This document shows, one piece after another, positions 45,301 through 57,360 of a DNA stretch of 64,000 nt. The stretch comes from Hyposmocoma kahamanoa (Eukaryota > Arthropoda > Insecta > Lepidoptera > Cosmopterigidae). The stretch spans positions 6,136,005 to 6,200,004 of the forward strand of contig NW_020653750.1 in NCBI RefSeq assembly GCF_003589595.1, given 5' to 3'. Position 1 is the stretch's first letter; each line of letters starts with the position of its first letter. A model generated the notes under the pieces. That model did no database searches. It was not told the DNA's origin and saw only the letters and a list, made by a program, of their open reading frames with translations. The translations under genes and the position numbers were made by a program.

Positions 45301-48300
45301 CTTAGCATGTCCCCAAGACAAAAGTTATCTCTTCTTCGAACTGTCGATTCGATTGAAGCAATGCGATACGTTTTAATAATCTAAAATAAAATGTATACGG
45401 TTTTGGAGAAAATTTACTTCAAAGTTGTTTGATTTTTATACTTAGAAACTTAGAATAATAACGCATAGAATGATAGTTTCATATCAAACGAACGGTCACA
45501 AGTGAGGCAAAAACCAAATTCATGTAGGCGTAAGCAACTTGTAACTACGCTCGTCGGCACGCACACAAATATACAAATAATGATGCCATGGAATAACATT
45601 TCCCTCAAAAGTGGGGAAATTGTATCTTGCTTAACTCATCATTAAGTTAAAGGTGCCTACAGATTTGCCCGACATTGTCGATCAGGTGCCTACAGATGTG
45701 CTCGATTTTGTCGATCGTTACTGTCGATCGACAATGTCGATCAGGTGCCTACAGATATGCTCGGTTTTGTCGATGAAAAAGGAATAAATCACTTATTTGT
45801 AAATCCAAGGTGATCGAGAGAGAGAGATGCCATCTTGGATTTAGAAATGAGTGCTATATTCGTAATGAGCACCCCCAAATACCTCGAAAATGATACCCAT
45901 TTTGCATTTATTCGAAAAATCGTGCCCGCCATCTTGGATTTAGAAATGAGTGCCATATTCGAATTGAGCATCCCCAAATACCTCGAAAAGGATACACATA
46001 TAGCATTTTTTGAAAAATCGTGTCTGCCATCTTGGATTTACAAATAAGTGCTATATTTAAACTGCCTCCGTGGCCGAACGGTTACCATGCCGGACTGCCA
46101 CGCAGAGGTCCCAGGTTCGATTCCCGGGCCGAGAGAAATAGTTGTATGGCCTACAATTATATCTCTCGTGAGTTTGGGTGTAATTTGTGGTTGTCTATGT
46201 GTGTGTCCATGGCACCCGCGACACAGGGCTTCCCTAGTGCGGGGCTATGTTGAGTGTGTGCGTTATTTATTTATTTATTTATTTATTCGCAATGAGCACC
46301 CCCAAATATCTCGAAAACGATACCCAACTTGCTATTATTCGAAAAATCGCGCCCGCCATCTTGGATTTAGAAATGAGTGCCATATTTGTAATGAGCATCC
46401 CCAAATACCTCGAAAAGGATACCCATATTGCACTTTTTTTTAAATTGTGTCCGCCATCTTGGATTTATAAATAAGTACTATATTCGTAATGAGCACCCCC
46501 ATATACCCCGTAAATGATACCCAGAATCAAAATCAAAATAATCTTTATTTCATAGGTAAGCATTATTACACTAGAAATCGTCACATTGGTTAAACTCTAC
46601 CGCTCATTCGTAAGGCAGATTCCCCCGAGAAGTATGAGCAAGAAACTCTGGGGGTTGCTCTTTGTAAACAACATTTGTACGCATTTAACTTGCAGAAATG
46701 GAGGTCAAATGCACATTTACATTAGAATAAAAAAAAATCTGCAGCCATCGCGATATTGCCTATTCTCAAAAAATTACGTAATATAATTATTTTGAAACAG
46801 AATAGCAAAATCGGGAGAAAGAAATCCGTTACTTTGCAACATTTTCGTGTCTTGTTGCAACTAAATTAATTTTCGGTTTTAGTGAATATTTATATAAAAA
46901 TACAAGTTGAAACGCGTTACTTCCTTGTGGAATGTGATGTTAGTGTCTATTTGATGTTTGCCTGTTCTATTTTTACTTCCATTTGCCGCACATTTCGTCA
47001 TTTTTAGCAAAAATTTTGGAGCTGTTTGCGGTGCAATTTGACCTTGAACACTGACAGCCCGCCCGCTCGTGTAGGCCGTCTGGGAAGCCTCTAACTTGCC
47101 TCACTTGGCGTGTGCGGGCTAGGTTTCTATGCGTTATTATTCTAAGCTTAGAAATTACAAAAATGATAACAATTAACAACTCAAAAAATAAAAATGTTAC
47201 TAAACATATATTAACATGATTTTAACAGGCACTTAAAACACTACAATACAGTAATATTTTTTTCTTAACTATTTTGCGTTAGTAGCATTCACAAAATATT
47301 TTGAAGGTAACCATGCATACTATTCTCATAAATGGGATATATGCGTGTATACATTTTAAAAACAGTTTAGGATGCCTCAATTTTTGGCGAAAGCAAAAAT
47401 TTTGGAAATAACCAATTTCAATAAAAATAATAAAATTTTAATAACAAAATTTAGCATTAAACAAAATTCTCCAATTTCAACAGTTTATTCTTGAAATTTT
47501 AATTCTGATAGGATTTTTGAATCTTATTCTACGTCTTCCAGTGTCTGTTTTTATATACTCAGATCTTGCAAATCCATTAATACCACTGCAAAAATAGTAC
47601 ATCATGTTGCTTTTTATCGATATCCCCATGTGCATTATAATTTAAAAGTTTTGGTAAACTAGTCATAAGCGTCTATTCACCCTTTTAGAGCTACCTCCGT
47701 GAATTAATAAGAATAATGCTGCCACACTTCTACAAACATTTGGAGAAACACGTTGACGCTATGGAACTTCTTTTTTGTCATCGTTGGATATTGTTGTAAG
47801 TTGTTCGTACATACAATTAGAAACTTATCACAATACTTAGGGTCGTATTCCAGAACTCTACTCAATGCTTAAGTCAGGATCTAAGTGTGATTTGAAGCAC
47901 TAGAAATCATATTCAAGTTCTTGCCATTAGGGTCGTATTTCCAGTGCTTGATATCATACTCAAATCCTGACTTGAGCATTGAGTAGAGTTCTGGAATACG
48001 TCCCTAAAAGCAAGTTTTTCACTATTAAGGTCTGTTCAGATACAATCGATATTCGCTACCCCAGTGGATAGTGAAAAATATCGCGCGGTATCCCGCCGGG
48101 TATTTGTATGAAGTTCCGTGGCTAGAGCGAAACTGGAATACCGCACCATACCGCCCAGGTAGGCGGTATCTTTTCGTTTCCTTTGCGAAACGGGAGCAGT
48201 AGCAAATTCATTCCTCCACACAACCAAGTCAATGATGATTAGTTTACATAATAATTGCAAATGATAATGAATAATGGTTTTCGCTATCCTTAACGGCAGC

Positions 48301-51216
48301 GGTATCCGCTTAGGTTTAAACAGTGGGAATACCGCGTATGTACCCACTCGGATTTCGCTACCCACACCGGTAGCGAATATAGATATGAGCGCCACGCCGG
48401 CGCGCCGCCGCCGCCGACAAGTGCAATCGGCGCGCGGCGCGCCGTTCAGTTCGATCAGGCGCTCCGATCGTAAGCGCGCGCGCACTTCAATATTTGAAAA
48501 TTCCGTATACGTGGAACCTCTATGTTGTGAATATTCCAAAGATTCGCACGAAGCGTTACCCTTCCACATTTATATAGCGAACGGCTATGGAGTGGAATTA
48601 TAACGGGCCTTTTCAAGGCGAAAGTGAATAGGCATTATTTAGGTGTGATGCTCCATTGTCGACCTCATCGTCACTTTCCATCAAGTGAGATGTAGGTCAA
48701 ATGCGAACTTACATTTAATTAAAAAAAAATATCTTAGAAAAGTCACTTTCTGTCTGGCGTCGCCATTTTCACTACGCATGCACAATATGGAAACATTCAG
48801 TCCGTACGATTGGAGCGCTTGATCGAACTGATAAAAATTTGATTACTATAGAAAATACGTTATTTTATTTTTTCCTTTGAAAAAGTATTTGTATAACGGT
48901 TTTTGTAAAAACAAACACCGTTATACAAATTCGTTTTAGGGCTCGCGCTCACGGCGCCGAACCACCGCCGCCAGCACTTTTTCGTCGGCGCGCCACCGTG
49001 GGTTGGTCTATTATCGGCGCTCATATCTAAGCGAATAACGCGTATAATATATCTATATATTATTATCTGTTCAGATGAACAGGCCTTTAAGCGGACTCTT
49101 TGTTTTGACTAAATCTATCGTTTTAATGGGTTGTTTTTTATTATGTTAAAAAAAGGGAAACACTTTTTACCTTTTCTTAGCCGAGTTTAACTTTTGGCGG
49201 AATATTTTTGTCTGAATGATTATATAGAGTAATTGCAGGTTATATTATAACGTTATGACTTTAATTTATTCTCCCAATATTAAAGTTGTGCCTTCTAAAT
49301 GTGCAATTTAATTTTTCAGGTGCTTCAAACGTGAGTTCACCGAATCCGTAGCTCTTCGCATGTGGGAAGCCTGCTGGGCAAACTATCAGACGGACTATTT
49401 CCATCTGTTTCTTTGTCTCGCTATCATAGCAGTGTATGCTGATGACGTCATCGCTCAAGATCTTAATACCGACGAGATGCTATTACACTTCAGCTCTTTA
49501 GGTGAGGAATTCTATTCTATATCACCATCATCATCATTCAGTCATACGACGCCCACTGCTGGGCATAGGCCTCCCCAAACGATCTCCACGACGATCGGTC
49601 CTGCGCTGCCCGCATCCATCGGCTTCCCGCGACCTCTACCAGATCGTGTGTCCACCTGCTGGGGGGGCCCACCCACTGAGCGTCGTCCGGTACGTCCGGT
49701 CGCCATTGAAGAACCTTTCCGCCCTAACGGCCATCGGATCTTCTAGCTATGTGCCCCGCCCACTGCCACTTCAGCTGAGCAATTCTTCGAGCTATGTCGG
49801 TTACCTTAGTTCTCCTACGGATTTCCTCATTTCTGATTCTATCACGTAGGGAAATACCGAGTATCGCTCTCTCCATTGCCCGCTGAGTGACCTTGAGCCT
49901 TTTTATGAGGTCCATAGTGAGGGACCACGTTTCCGATCCATATGTGATCACTGGCAACACACACTGGTCAAAGATTTTCGTCTTGAGACATTGAGGTAAT
50001 TTGGACGCGAAGATTTTTTGTAGTTTCCCGAACGCTGCCCATCCGAGCTGGATTCGACGAGAGATCTCTTTCTCAAAGTTGGATTTACCTAACTGGACTG
50101 TCTGTCCCAGGTACACGTAATGGTCATCAACTTCGAGTGTTGTGTAGTGCTCCCAATTTTAACAGGAGCGGGTACAACATGGGCATTCGACATAATCTTC
50201 ATCTTGTCTATGTTCGTCTTAAGACCCACTCTTTGGGAAACACTACTGAGATTTTCGAGCATTGTGTACAGGTCTCAGCCAAAAGAACTATATCATCGGC
50301 AAATCGAAGGTGTGTTAGATACTCGCCGTTGATGTTGATGCCAAGTCCTTTTCAGTCCAGAAGCTTGAAGATATCCTCCAACGCAGTAGTGAACAATTTC
50401 GAAGATATCACATCTCCCTGTCTCAAACCTCGTTGCAGTTGGATAGGATTAGAGCTCTGATCCTGTAATCGGACTGACATAGTGGCGTTTTGTATAGGTA
50501 CCTTAACACCTCGACATACCTATAGTCTACTTGGCACGTTTGGAGAGACTGCAGCACCGCCCAGGTACTGATATTTTTATATTGGATTGTTGGAGTATGA
50601 TTATGAAATACATAAAATGCTGAATAATTCTGAATTTGAGGCACAAACAATCGCAAACGCTAAAATTTACAAAATCATTCCATTGTTTTATGATGTGTGC
50701 GACAACCCGTGCTGTGCAATACGAGTGCATCGCGAGATTATGTGTATGTTGTGCATTCCTTCACGGCGCGCGGCGGTCGTACACACATGCAAGCCAGATA
50801 CAGAAACTCGTCAACATTTGTACAGAGTTACCATACTTGTCTTTTTATACTATGGTGTGTACGAGCATTCGTCTAATAATTACAAAATGTCCTGATTACT
50901 TAATAAACAACGTAATTGTTAGAACATACGATGCACTTCCTATAGAGTTAACTTTGGTGCCTAATTGCTATAGTTTTCTCATAGTTCGTCTGATAACTAA
51001 TATGGCAATCAATACTTTTCAGCTATGTACATGGATGGTCGATTAATTCTACGAAAGGCCCGTGGTTTGCTCCACCAGTTTCGTCAGTTGCCTCGGATTC
51101 CCTGCACTCTAGCTGGTATGTGCCAACGTTGCGGACCTGGTATTTGGGACTCAACGCATCGACCAAGTGTCGAATGTACCGGCGCTCATGATTTCTGTGA
51201 ATATGCTGTACAGTAA
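41436..51216 (+). CDS. TBC1D16: TBC1D16, Rab GTPase-activating protein (7 coding exons, complete)
   Basis: TBC1D16 stimulates GTP hydrolysis by endosomal Rabs (human protein: Rab4A and Rab5C), controlling receptor recycling. Exons: 41436-42310, 43228-43424, 43511-44012, 45018-45162, 47689-47795, 49320-49501, 51023-51216. All junctions are GT-AG and phase-consistent. The total is 2,202 nt, 733 residues plus TAA at 51214-51216. The order matches human TBC1D16 throughout: MPLPELLKRASSYF at the N-terminus, NNVCVHPP, SLRLFFNDD, VVASRESQYK, the TBC domain, then GMWDS-like GIWDSTHRPSVECTGAH at the C-terminus. The human C-terminal tail after ECTG is longer. The ATG at 41436 was chosen because it aligns with the human start; an upstream TTG in the same frame is not a likely start. 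A non-coding 5' exon is possible. Confidence 0.95.
43511..51216 (+). CDS. TBC1D16: TBC1D16 exons 3-7: TBC (Tre2-Bub2-Cdc16) GAP domain
   Basis: The TBC domain spans about residues 415-650. Motif A is LRREVWPFLL (R427, W431). Motif B is IEKDVVRTDR, with the catalytic arginine finger near R491. Motif C is GYTQGMSDL, with the glutamine finger near Q528, split by the exon 3/4 junction. FWCFVGLMQR, MELLFCHRWILLCFKREF and YQTDYFHLFLCLAIIAVY follow as in human. The last exon encodes LRKARGLLHQFRQLPRIPC and a Cys-containing tail (MCQRCGPGIWDS). Both catalytic fingers are present, so the protein should be an active GAP. Confidence 0.94.
44270..44400 (-). repeat. SINE family D fragment
   Basis: Contains GGAATTCCCTGTATTACGAG and the pseudo-tRNA piece GCGCCCTCAGTGCAAACTGT. 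It directly abuts the MITE at 44405. Confidence 0.45.
44405..44911. mobile_element. MITE (GGGTGCGTTTCCACTATGTC ends), intact copy
   Basis: 507 bp with inverted ends (right end CACGATATAGTGGGAACGCG then CCC) and TTA on both sides (44402-44404, 44912-44914). The interior has repeated CTGTCGTSAC/CGTGACGACA motifs. It lies in TBC1D16 intron 3. Confidence 0.83.
45657..45775. repeat. Short direct repeats (GGTGCCTACAGAT / TGTCGATC)
   Basis: Three diverged copies of a 30-50 bp unit containing GGTGCCTACAGATNTGCTCG and TTTTGTCGATC. It lies in TBC1D16 intron 4. Confidence 0.6.
45828..46515. repeat. 98-bp tandem array (five units) with SINE insertion
   Basis: The sequence CATCTTGGATTTAGAAATGA recurs at 45831, 45930, 46028, 46357 and 46454 (spacings 99, 98, 329, 97). 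The 329 spacing is explained by a SINE at 46062-46287. Each unit includes ACCCCCAAATACCTCGAAAA. It lies in TBC1D16 intron 4. Confidence 0.9.
46062..46287 (+). repeat. SINE family A, full copy
   Basis: The best-preserved copy: head ACTGCCTCCGTGGCCGAACG and B box GGTTCGATTCCCGG, a body of about 140 bp and a (TTTA)n tail. Confidence 0.85.
46514..46760 (-). mobile_element. LINE 3' tail, same family as 22890-23885
   Basis: AATCAAAATAATCTTTATTT, then CATAGGTAAGCATTATTACA and CGTCACATTGGTTAAACTCT, as at 22905. It is a 3' UTR only and lies in TBC1D16 intron 4. Confidence 0.75.
47840..48004. mobile_element. MITE (GGGTCGTATTCCAGAACT ends), copy 2
   Basis: 165 bp, TA at 47838-47839 and 48005-48006; right end GAGTTCTGGAATACGTCCC. 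It lies in TBC1D16 intron 5. Confidence 0.83.
48028..49087. mobile_element. TA-flanked TIR element (AAGGYCTGTTCA ends) enclosing a GC-rich hAT-like element
   Basis: AGGTCTGTTCAGAT at the left and ATCTGTTCAGATGAACAGGC then CTT at the right, with TA outside. Inside, ATATTCGCTACC near 48050 is mirrored by GGTAGCGAATAT at 48369. The enclosed element is at 48380-49029. It lies in TBC1D16 intron 5. Confidence 0.68.
48380..49029. mobile_element. GC-rich fold-back hAT-like element, copy A (650 bp)
   Basis: Both ends read TAGATATGAGCGCC inward, with a perfect 8-bp duplication agcgaata (48372-48379, 49030-49037). Inner arms share GTTCGATCAGGCGCTCC in inverse orientation. It is rich in GCCGCC and GGCGCGCC and has no transposase. 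Confidence 0.85.
49507..50560 (-). mobile_element. RTE-type LINE 3' fragment
   Basis: The minus strand encodes RFADDIVLLAETCT (reverse transcriptase FxDD catalytic motif). After a frameshift it gives YLGQTVQLGKSNFEKEISRR, VLPVITYGSETWSLT and QLKWQWAGHIARRSDGR (126 residues at 49724-50116). The 3' end carries GCCCAGCAGTGGGCGTCGTA and an (ATG)n tail, typical of insect RTE elements. It is truncated and frameshifted. It lies in TBC1D16 intron 6, just after the exon 6 donor. Confidence 0.88.
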
Positions 51217-52850
51217 ACTAAAATTATTATCTTTAACTTCAATTTTGAATTAAGAGAAATAACTCAAATCTTAGGGCGTTTTGAAATTAGACGCTTACTG
51301 AAGCGCGCGTCTGTGACAGCCGCGCCACTATTTATTTTCATACAATATCTCCATACCTCTCACGTACCTAAGTTATTATAAGCCACAAAATAGCATTTTT
51401 TTGCTTTATAACTTAAATATATACTTTTTATGTATATCATACCATGTTTGAAAGTACCCAAAATACAATTTCTTTGATTTGAACAATTAGTAAAGTAACA
51501 GTTGCGCCACTGCAAAGCTTCTGTAAGCGTTTCATTTGAAGGCGCCCTTAAACGGTTATTGGGCAATCAGTTGCAGATGAAAGGTGTAGGAATTTTCCAA
51601 AGAAAAGAGCAGAATTTGTCAGCGTCAAAGTGAGTTAAAAAATATTGGAACATTTGACAAAACGACCTTATATAAAAGACTTTAAGGTAGATGCTCGTTT
51701 AAAAGAAGAATGGCGACATCCCGTGTATTTTGTGACCCAGTGTTTTTGACGACGTGCATTAAAGAGACCTATCAATTCTTGTGATTCATTATCATAGCAT
51801 CAAAAAAGCTAATTGAGTAGGTACAGCCTGTAGAAGGTGGGGTTATAAAGTTGATGTAGGTTATGTTTATAACATTGTCCTGTATTTCGCTTCATAATGT
51901 TTGTTCGCAGTAGCAGAAAATAACAAGTTTTCAGTTTGTTCCCAAAAATAATAAAGAACTTGCTGAATATTCCCAAATCTGCCAAACTCTGCCACATTAA
52001 TGCAATGCTAACATGATCTGCCGCAATGAAAATTAATAAAATAAAATCTGCCCAAATGGCAGAAATCTGCGACAAATGGTCGCATTGTTTTCAATCTCAA
52101 TGTGACATTGACATTGGCAAGAGGCCTCTTGTCAAAACGTAGGAACGTAGGAAAGGATTGTGACTTTCTTATCTCTCATTTAAATATTGTCTAAACATTT
52201 TTGATCACATTGTCTTTTATTTTATGTCATTACTGTTTAATATAATTGATTATTTCATTAAGTATTTCATAGCTTTAATATTTTATGTGTGTACTATAAA
52301 ATAACCAATACTTCAGGTAGGTAAACATTCAATCTTGCTTAAAATGAAACGTACGTACAAGAACATTACCTAATCTATAGTCGAAATGATCAATTGCGTT
52401 GTGTTCTTGCATTTCTAAAATACATTATTTTACAATTTCTTTATTCCTGAATTCTAAAAATATACAAAAATATATTGATAACTAGGCATAAACTAAAACG
52501 TAAAATCATAGTAGCAACGTCCATGAACGGCTCTTCGTTGATTTTAATTATTATTGGGTCAGCTATCGCCATTCTTCTTTTAAAGAGGTTTGAAAAAGTT
52601 GATTGAATTGTATGAAATGCTCTGATATTTTGATACACTGCTAGTTATGATGCAGACTATACCTACATACTCTTTATAGGTACGTGCTTGTAATATCATT
52701 TAATAATTTATACCTATGTTATAGCTTTAAATTACTATTCGTCGTCTAAATTTGAAAACCTCGTAATACCGTTTTTCGACGAAATCTCGTTTTTTACTCT
52801 TCAAGCGCAGTATTGGGCAAAGCTTAAAATACATATAATTTCTATATTTA
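51217..52850. other. Downstream of TBC1D16; 3' UTR boundary not determined
   Basis: No strong polyadenylation signal close to the stop; the nearest AATAAA-type runs are near 52036. No gene recognised. Confidence 0.35.
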
Positions 52851-52859
52851 CTATTTCTA

Positions 52860-52920
52860 TATTTATTATATATATACATACATATACACACACACACACA
52901 CACATATATGTATGTATGTA

Positions 52921-52974
<54 letters not shown>

Positions 52975-52985
52975 TATGTGTGTAA
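52860..52985. repeat. Compound microsatellite (CA)n (TATG)n (TA)n
   Basis: Runs of CA, TATG/TGTG and TA, partly self-complementary. Confidence 0.9.
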
Positions 52986-54619
52986 ATCTCTTTTAATTAT
53001 AAAATTAAGGTATAATCAAAGATTGTCACATGGTTACTTCTAGGAATTATGTTTTTTTGTGCTTAGGTACTCAAACGTTCACATTGATGGAGGTACGAAG
53101 TTTACGACTTTAGCCGACGTATTTGTACAGTTAAGTTTTGTGTTTGATCACGATGGCTGTTACCATATTGTATTTATTTAATTATCAAGTCTCTCACATA
53201 CTTTGCCTTCAAGGGCTCTCTGTCGTCCATACTAATTATTGGGCATTTTGAATTTGTACCTAATAAAATTATTTAAGTTGCCATTTTCTTTCTAAATTTT
53301 AGAAGGAAATATTTTAAAAATTCGTAGCTTGATTGCGTCAAAAAATTACCAAAACATATTTTGTAAACAAATATTGTACCTGTTGAAGTATAACTTAAAA
53401 TTTTGGTACTAAATGCCTATATAGTAGAAAATATACTATTTGCCATATCATTTGTAAAAAAACTTCTTATGAAGTAGAATGCATTTAAATAGAATTAAAT
53501 TTGTTGTAAGTTAATGATGAGATCTGTTAAAATTTTAGCTCAATGGGACTAACTTAACTACTTACCTGAGTTGTCTGCTTATTTCCAAATGAGGTCTATA
53601 CATGGAGCGAAATTCTCTTATAAACAGTACCTGTCAAGTCGACGCCAAAATTCAAGAAGCTTATCCATCTTTTTCCGAGTATTTCAAAACAAACAAATTT
53701 TGTTCAAGAGATTTTGTAAATTTGCGACAAAACATGTTTCTGACCAATTAAAATAGTAAAGTGAACAAAAATATTAACTATGGAAAAGAGAACAGAAAAC
53801 TAAAAAATCTGGATGTTCAAAAGTCGCAGAAAAAATGTTGTTAGTTTTTGATGTTTAGAATTTTGAAGGCAACTTGCTAGACATCCTGTAAAGCTAAGGC
53901 CTTTTCACTGACTTGGGGCATTAGACTTTTTAATCTTACGTAAAATCTAATTGTGTTAAAAAATATAGACCAAGAGGCTAACTACGTAAGGCGAAAGATA
54001 GCTGGTGGCTCAGTTTTTCCGGCTCAGTGTTGCCGTTTATTTTATATATAATAATCTAAAATAAAAATTTCGAGTGTTGCCATTTTAACGATAATATTTT
54101 CTAATTATTTGGTTATTCTGGAAGAAAAGATGAAGAACTAATTTTCAATCAAAAATTAGTTATTGATGTAGTTGTGTTAAATTTCCTACTTATTCGATCT
54201 GTTTACCTAATTTTTTGTTATTCGCCAAAGTATGGCGCTTTTACGTAAATAAAAGATATGATCCCAAACATTTATAAAGAATTTTTTACTCGTCTTGCAA
54301 ACGTCGTGGTTCGATACTTTCTTCCCGAAGTATCGATAAGTAAAATTTTGAATGATAAAGAAAGAATATCAAAGACACCGCCCTATCTTTTGAATTACGC
54401 GATCAGCCGGCTGATAATAACTGTATTAGGAGTGTATTTTTTGTACTATTTCCATGTTATTATAGTAATATATTTACAATTCACAACATGAACGTAGCGC
54501 TTAGTTCCACTAGTAGATACTCCACTATACGGAAATAAAATACTTTTGTGAACAGTCAAAACCACATAATTACTCCTACAGCCTTTATAAATGATCTATA
54601 ACTAATGTAGCTACAGGCT
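52986..54619. other. AT-rich stretch with no recognised gene
   Basis: Two short open frames (61 codons at 53571, 77 codons at 54258) show no similarity that I recognise and have no splice or promoter context. Confidence 0.35.
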
Positions 54620-55399
54620 TACCGCTTAACTGAGTCGGTTCCTGAGGTAGCTGCGCGGTGTAAGAGGAGTGACAGGTTACGTAACAGTTGCATACGGGAT
54701 AATTTCAAAAAGATTTTTCTGAGGATATTCAATAGCAAGTTGATTAAACAAAGTGCTTACCAAATTAGTTAATAATAAAAAAAAACTATTTCATTGATAA
54801 TTGAAATGAATAGACAAGCTATATGGCACTTTTTTCAATAACTTGTTATTGACTATCGCCAGAAAAATTGTGTTGAAATTATCCAGTGTGTAGCGCGACA
54901 TAACTGTTAAGCTGCGTATACATTACGCGCTGCAAACCCTCGAACATTGGGTCGTGTTACGGCCGCGCGCTAAGGAGACGGGATTACCGCGCGCGGCAGC
55001 TCGAATATTGCCGCACTCGAATGTTCTCTGTGTCGAATGGATAATTGTCGGTTTTTGAGACCGCGTCAAAGGAGCTTCAGTCACCCGCTCGCGCGCATTT
55101 GGGTCTGCTATAGACATGAGCGCCGCGCCGGCGCGTCGCCGCCGCCGCGTTTTCCCTCGCGCCGCCGCCGCCGACAAATGCAATCGGCGCGCCGCGCCGT
55201 TCAGTTCGATCAGGCGCTCCAATCGTAGGCACGCGCATACATCCGTATTGTGTATGTGAAAATGGCGACGCCAGAAAATGACTTTTCTAAGATAAAACCT
55301 ACAAACAAAACAAAATGTAAGTTCGCATTTGACCTCCATCTCACCTGATGGAAAGTGACCATGAGGTCGACGATAGATTAATGCCTATTCACTTTTGCC

Positions 55400-57360
55400 A
55401 TGAAAAGGCCCAAGTTATAACGTTCGCCATATAAATGTGGAAGCGTAACGCACGATGACGCGTATCGTATACGCGAATCTTTGGAATATCCACAACATAG
55501 AGGTGGAACTCAAGTCTACGCCTAATCCCCCGGTGATGGAAAGGGGAAAGCGGAATTAAATCGTGTAATTCCATCGCACACTCTCCATGATATATCCTGT
55601 AAAATACCGACAAGCTGGCAATTTTACGGCGGTGTTCAAGGCTCGGCAGCTTCGCCTTCACTAATTCCGAGCCACCTATAAGCTTCTTGGCACACAGTAA
55701 AGGTGGCAACAGTACTCCATGCACAACCGGACTTGTGCTTAGTATAGCTGAAGCAACTGTCCCTATCTACAGTCCCGAGATGTCCCTATCTACCGACCCG
55801 AGATATACCTATCAACCGACCCGAGATGTCCCTATCTACTGACCCGAGAGATAGGGTTTGGATTAGGGTGACGGACATATTTGTCTGCCCCGGTTTTGCA
55901 TGTGTCCGGGCGTTTGTCTCGTGAGCAGCCAGCGTGTTTTAGTAGCGGTCTAGTTGAGGGCCTGTATGCGAGGGGCGCGCGAGACACGTGAGTTGCCCTT
56001 TAAGTTGGAACATTGTCGAAGGACACTGCGACTGGCATCTCCGGCACTAGCCCGGAGAGCTAGTAATCTAATAATAATATAATAGTAATTTAATAAGCTA
56101 GATATCCTCCGGTCCTGCCTGCCGCTTAGATTATTGGGAACTGGAGAGACGTCGTTTCTCGGCGTCGGAAAGTGAGCGTACCTTACAGCTCCGCCACCAA
56201 TGAGGAGATTTGGTAGTGGACTCAGAGTCGACGGCTTAGCGGTGGCAACTGCTGGTTGTGCAATGTGCAACGGTAAGTGAACGCCTACAGCTCCGGTACC
56301 TATCTGAAAAATAAAGAGGGTACTGTACGTGCATCCGGGACGGCTCACCCGAGGCACTAGCCTCTAGAAAAACCGGATGAAGTCAAGTGACAGAGGTCTG
56401 TGAGAACCCTGTACACTGGCTGATCTGGGCGCACAGGTTATAGTGTCCTCGTATGCCGTATGCCCTAAGGGTAGCTAGGTAGGAGGGTCACTATAATGAA
56501 AACTAACGTAGAAAGATATGGTGCTTGTCCCGGTGTGAAATAACGCCTCACCCTGGAAAGGATCCCAAGCTTCCTTGCTGCACGTTTGGCCATGGATTCA
56601 ATGTATCTGCCGAAGTACAAATTGGACGACAGGTCCATTCCAAGTAGCTGGAGACAATCGGATATCGGTATGGATAGGTATATCACGAAAAGTTGGAGTC
56701 AGCTCAGAGGGACTCCGTTTTGTGGAGAATAGACACGCCTGCGTTTTGGTTACGTTAAATTTGGCATGTCGCCAATCGGAGACTGCTTCGAGTGTCAAAT
56801 CCAAACGGCTAACAATGGACTCTCGACAAGACTGGATTTCCTCTCCACTGATGTTATCACTGTTATCATCAACATACGCAAAGGTACCTGGAATTAACAT
56901 ATCATTGATATGCAGCAGAAAGAGAGTTGCAGACAGTACGGAACCCCGAGGAATTTGTCGCCATATGTTCGGAAGAGTAGCCTTCTAAGACCACTCGAAA
57001 CGACCGTTGGCTCAAGAAATCCGAGATCCAATTGCAAAGGCCAGTGGGAAGCCCATAAGAGTCTCAAGTGAGAGGCGGTACAGGCGTAGGCGTGTGAGAA
57101 CAGGAGACAACTCAGGCACACGGTTACGTAGGACTAGTGCTGGAAATCCATCTGGCCCGCTAGCGTTATTCACGTCTAGATTCCGCAGAGTTCTAAGTAC
57201 CTCTTTTTGGCGTATGCGAATTGGCGCCATAGTGCAGCCAGCCTGAGGTAAGATTAGATCCAGACGCGAACTCTTTGCAAAGAGTGAGGCAAAAAGATTT
57301 GCCTTGTCATCTGCAGTATAGGCCAGCGTGCCGTCCGGCCTCAGCAGAGGTGACATAGAT
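55400..57360 (-). mobile_element. Degenerate LINE (jockey-like) reverse transcriptase
   Basis: Minus-strand pieces occur in N-to-C order. First, RIRQKEVLRTLRNLDVNNAS then GPDGFPALVL (57012-57356). Next, GTFAYVDDNSD with RLDLTLEAVSDWRHAKFNVT (56598-56900), the catalytic YxDD block with an altered residue. Then LGMDLSSNLYFGRYIESMAK (56465-56686) and LEHRRKIASLSVFYRIYHGE (55389-55724). A non-matching insert of about 700 bp (55740-56460) interrupts the last two. It is inactive. Confidence 0.85.
55757..55852. repeat. Minisatellite, about 28-bp unit
   Basis: Four diverged copies of TGTCCCTATCTACCGACCCG followed by AGA, inside the LINE interruption. Confidence 0.8.

Noticed and set aside
46048..46443. 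131-codon plus-strand frame and its tandem-repeat relatives
   Set aside because: Built from the SINE and the 98-bp repeat; not conserved between units.
45657..46515. CRISPR-like array
   Set aside because: Units are contiguous and 98 bp long without unique spacers, in a eukaryotic intron.
48036..48569. 177-codon minus-strand open frame
   Set aside because: Lies across two nested GC-rich inverted-repeat elements; low-complexity Arg/Ala translation, no domain.
49360..49746. 128-codon frame extending TBC1D16 exon 6
   Set aside because: Runs past the GTGAGG donor into the RTE fragment; the next exon at 51023 restores the conserved protein.
55950..56357. 135-codon minus-strand frame
   Set aside because: Falls in the non-matching insert in the decayed LINE; no similarity recognised and no start or splice context.
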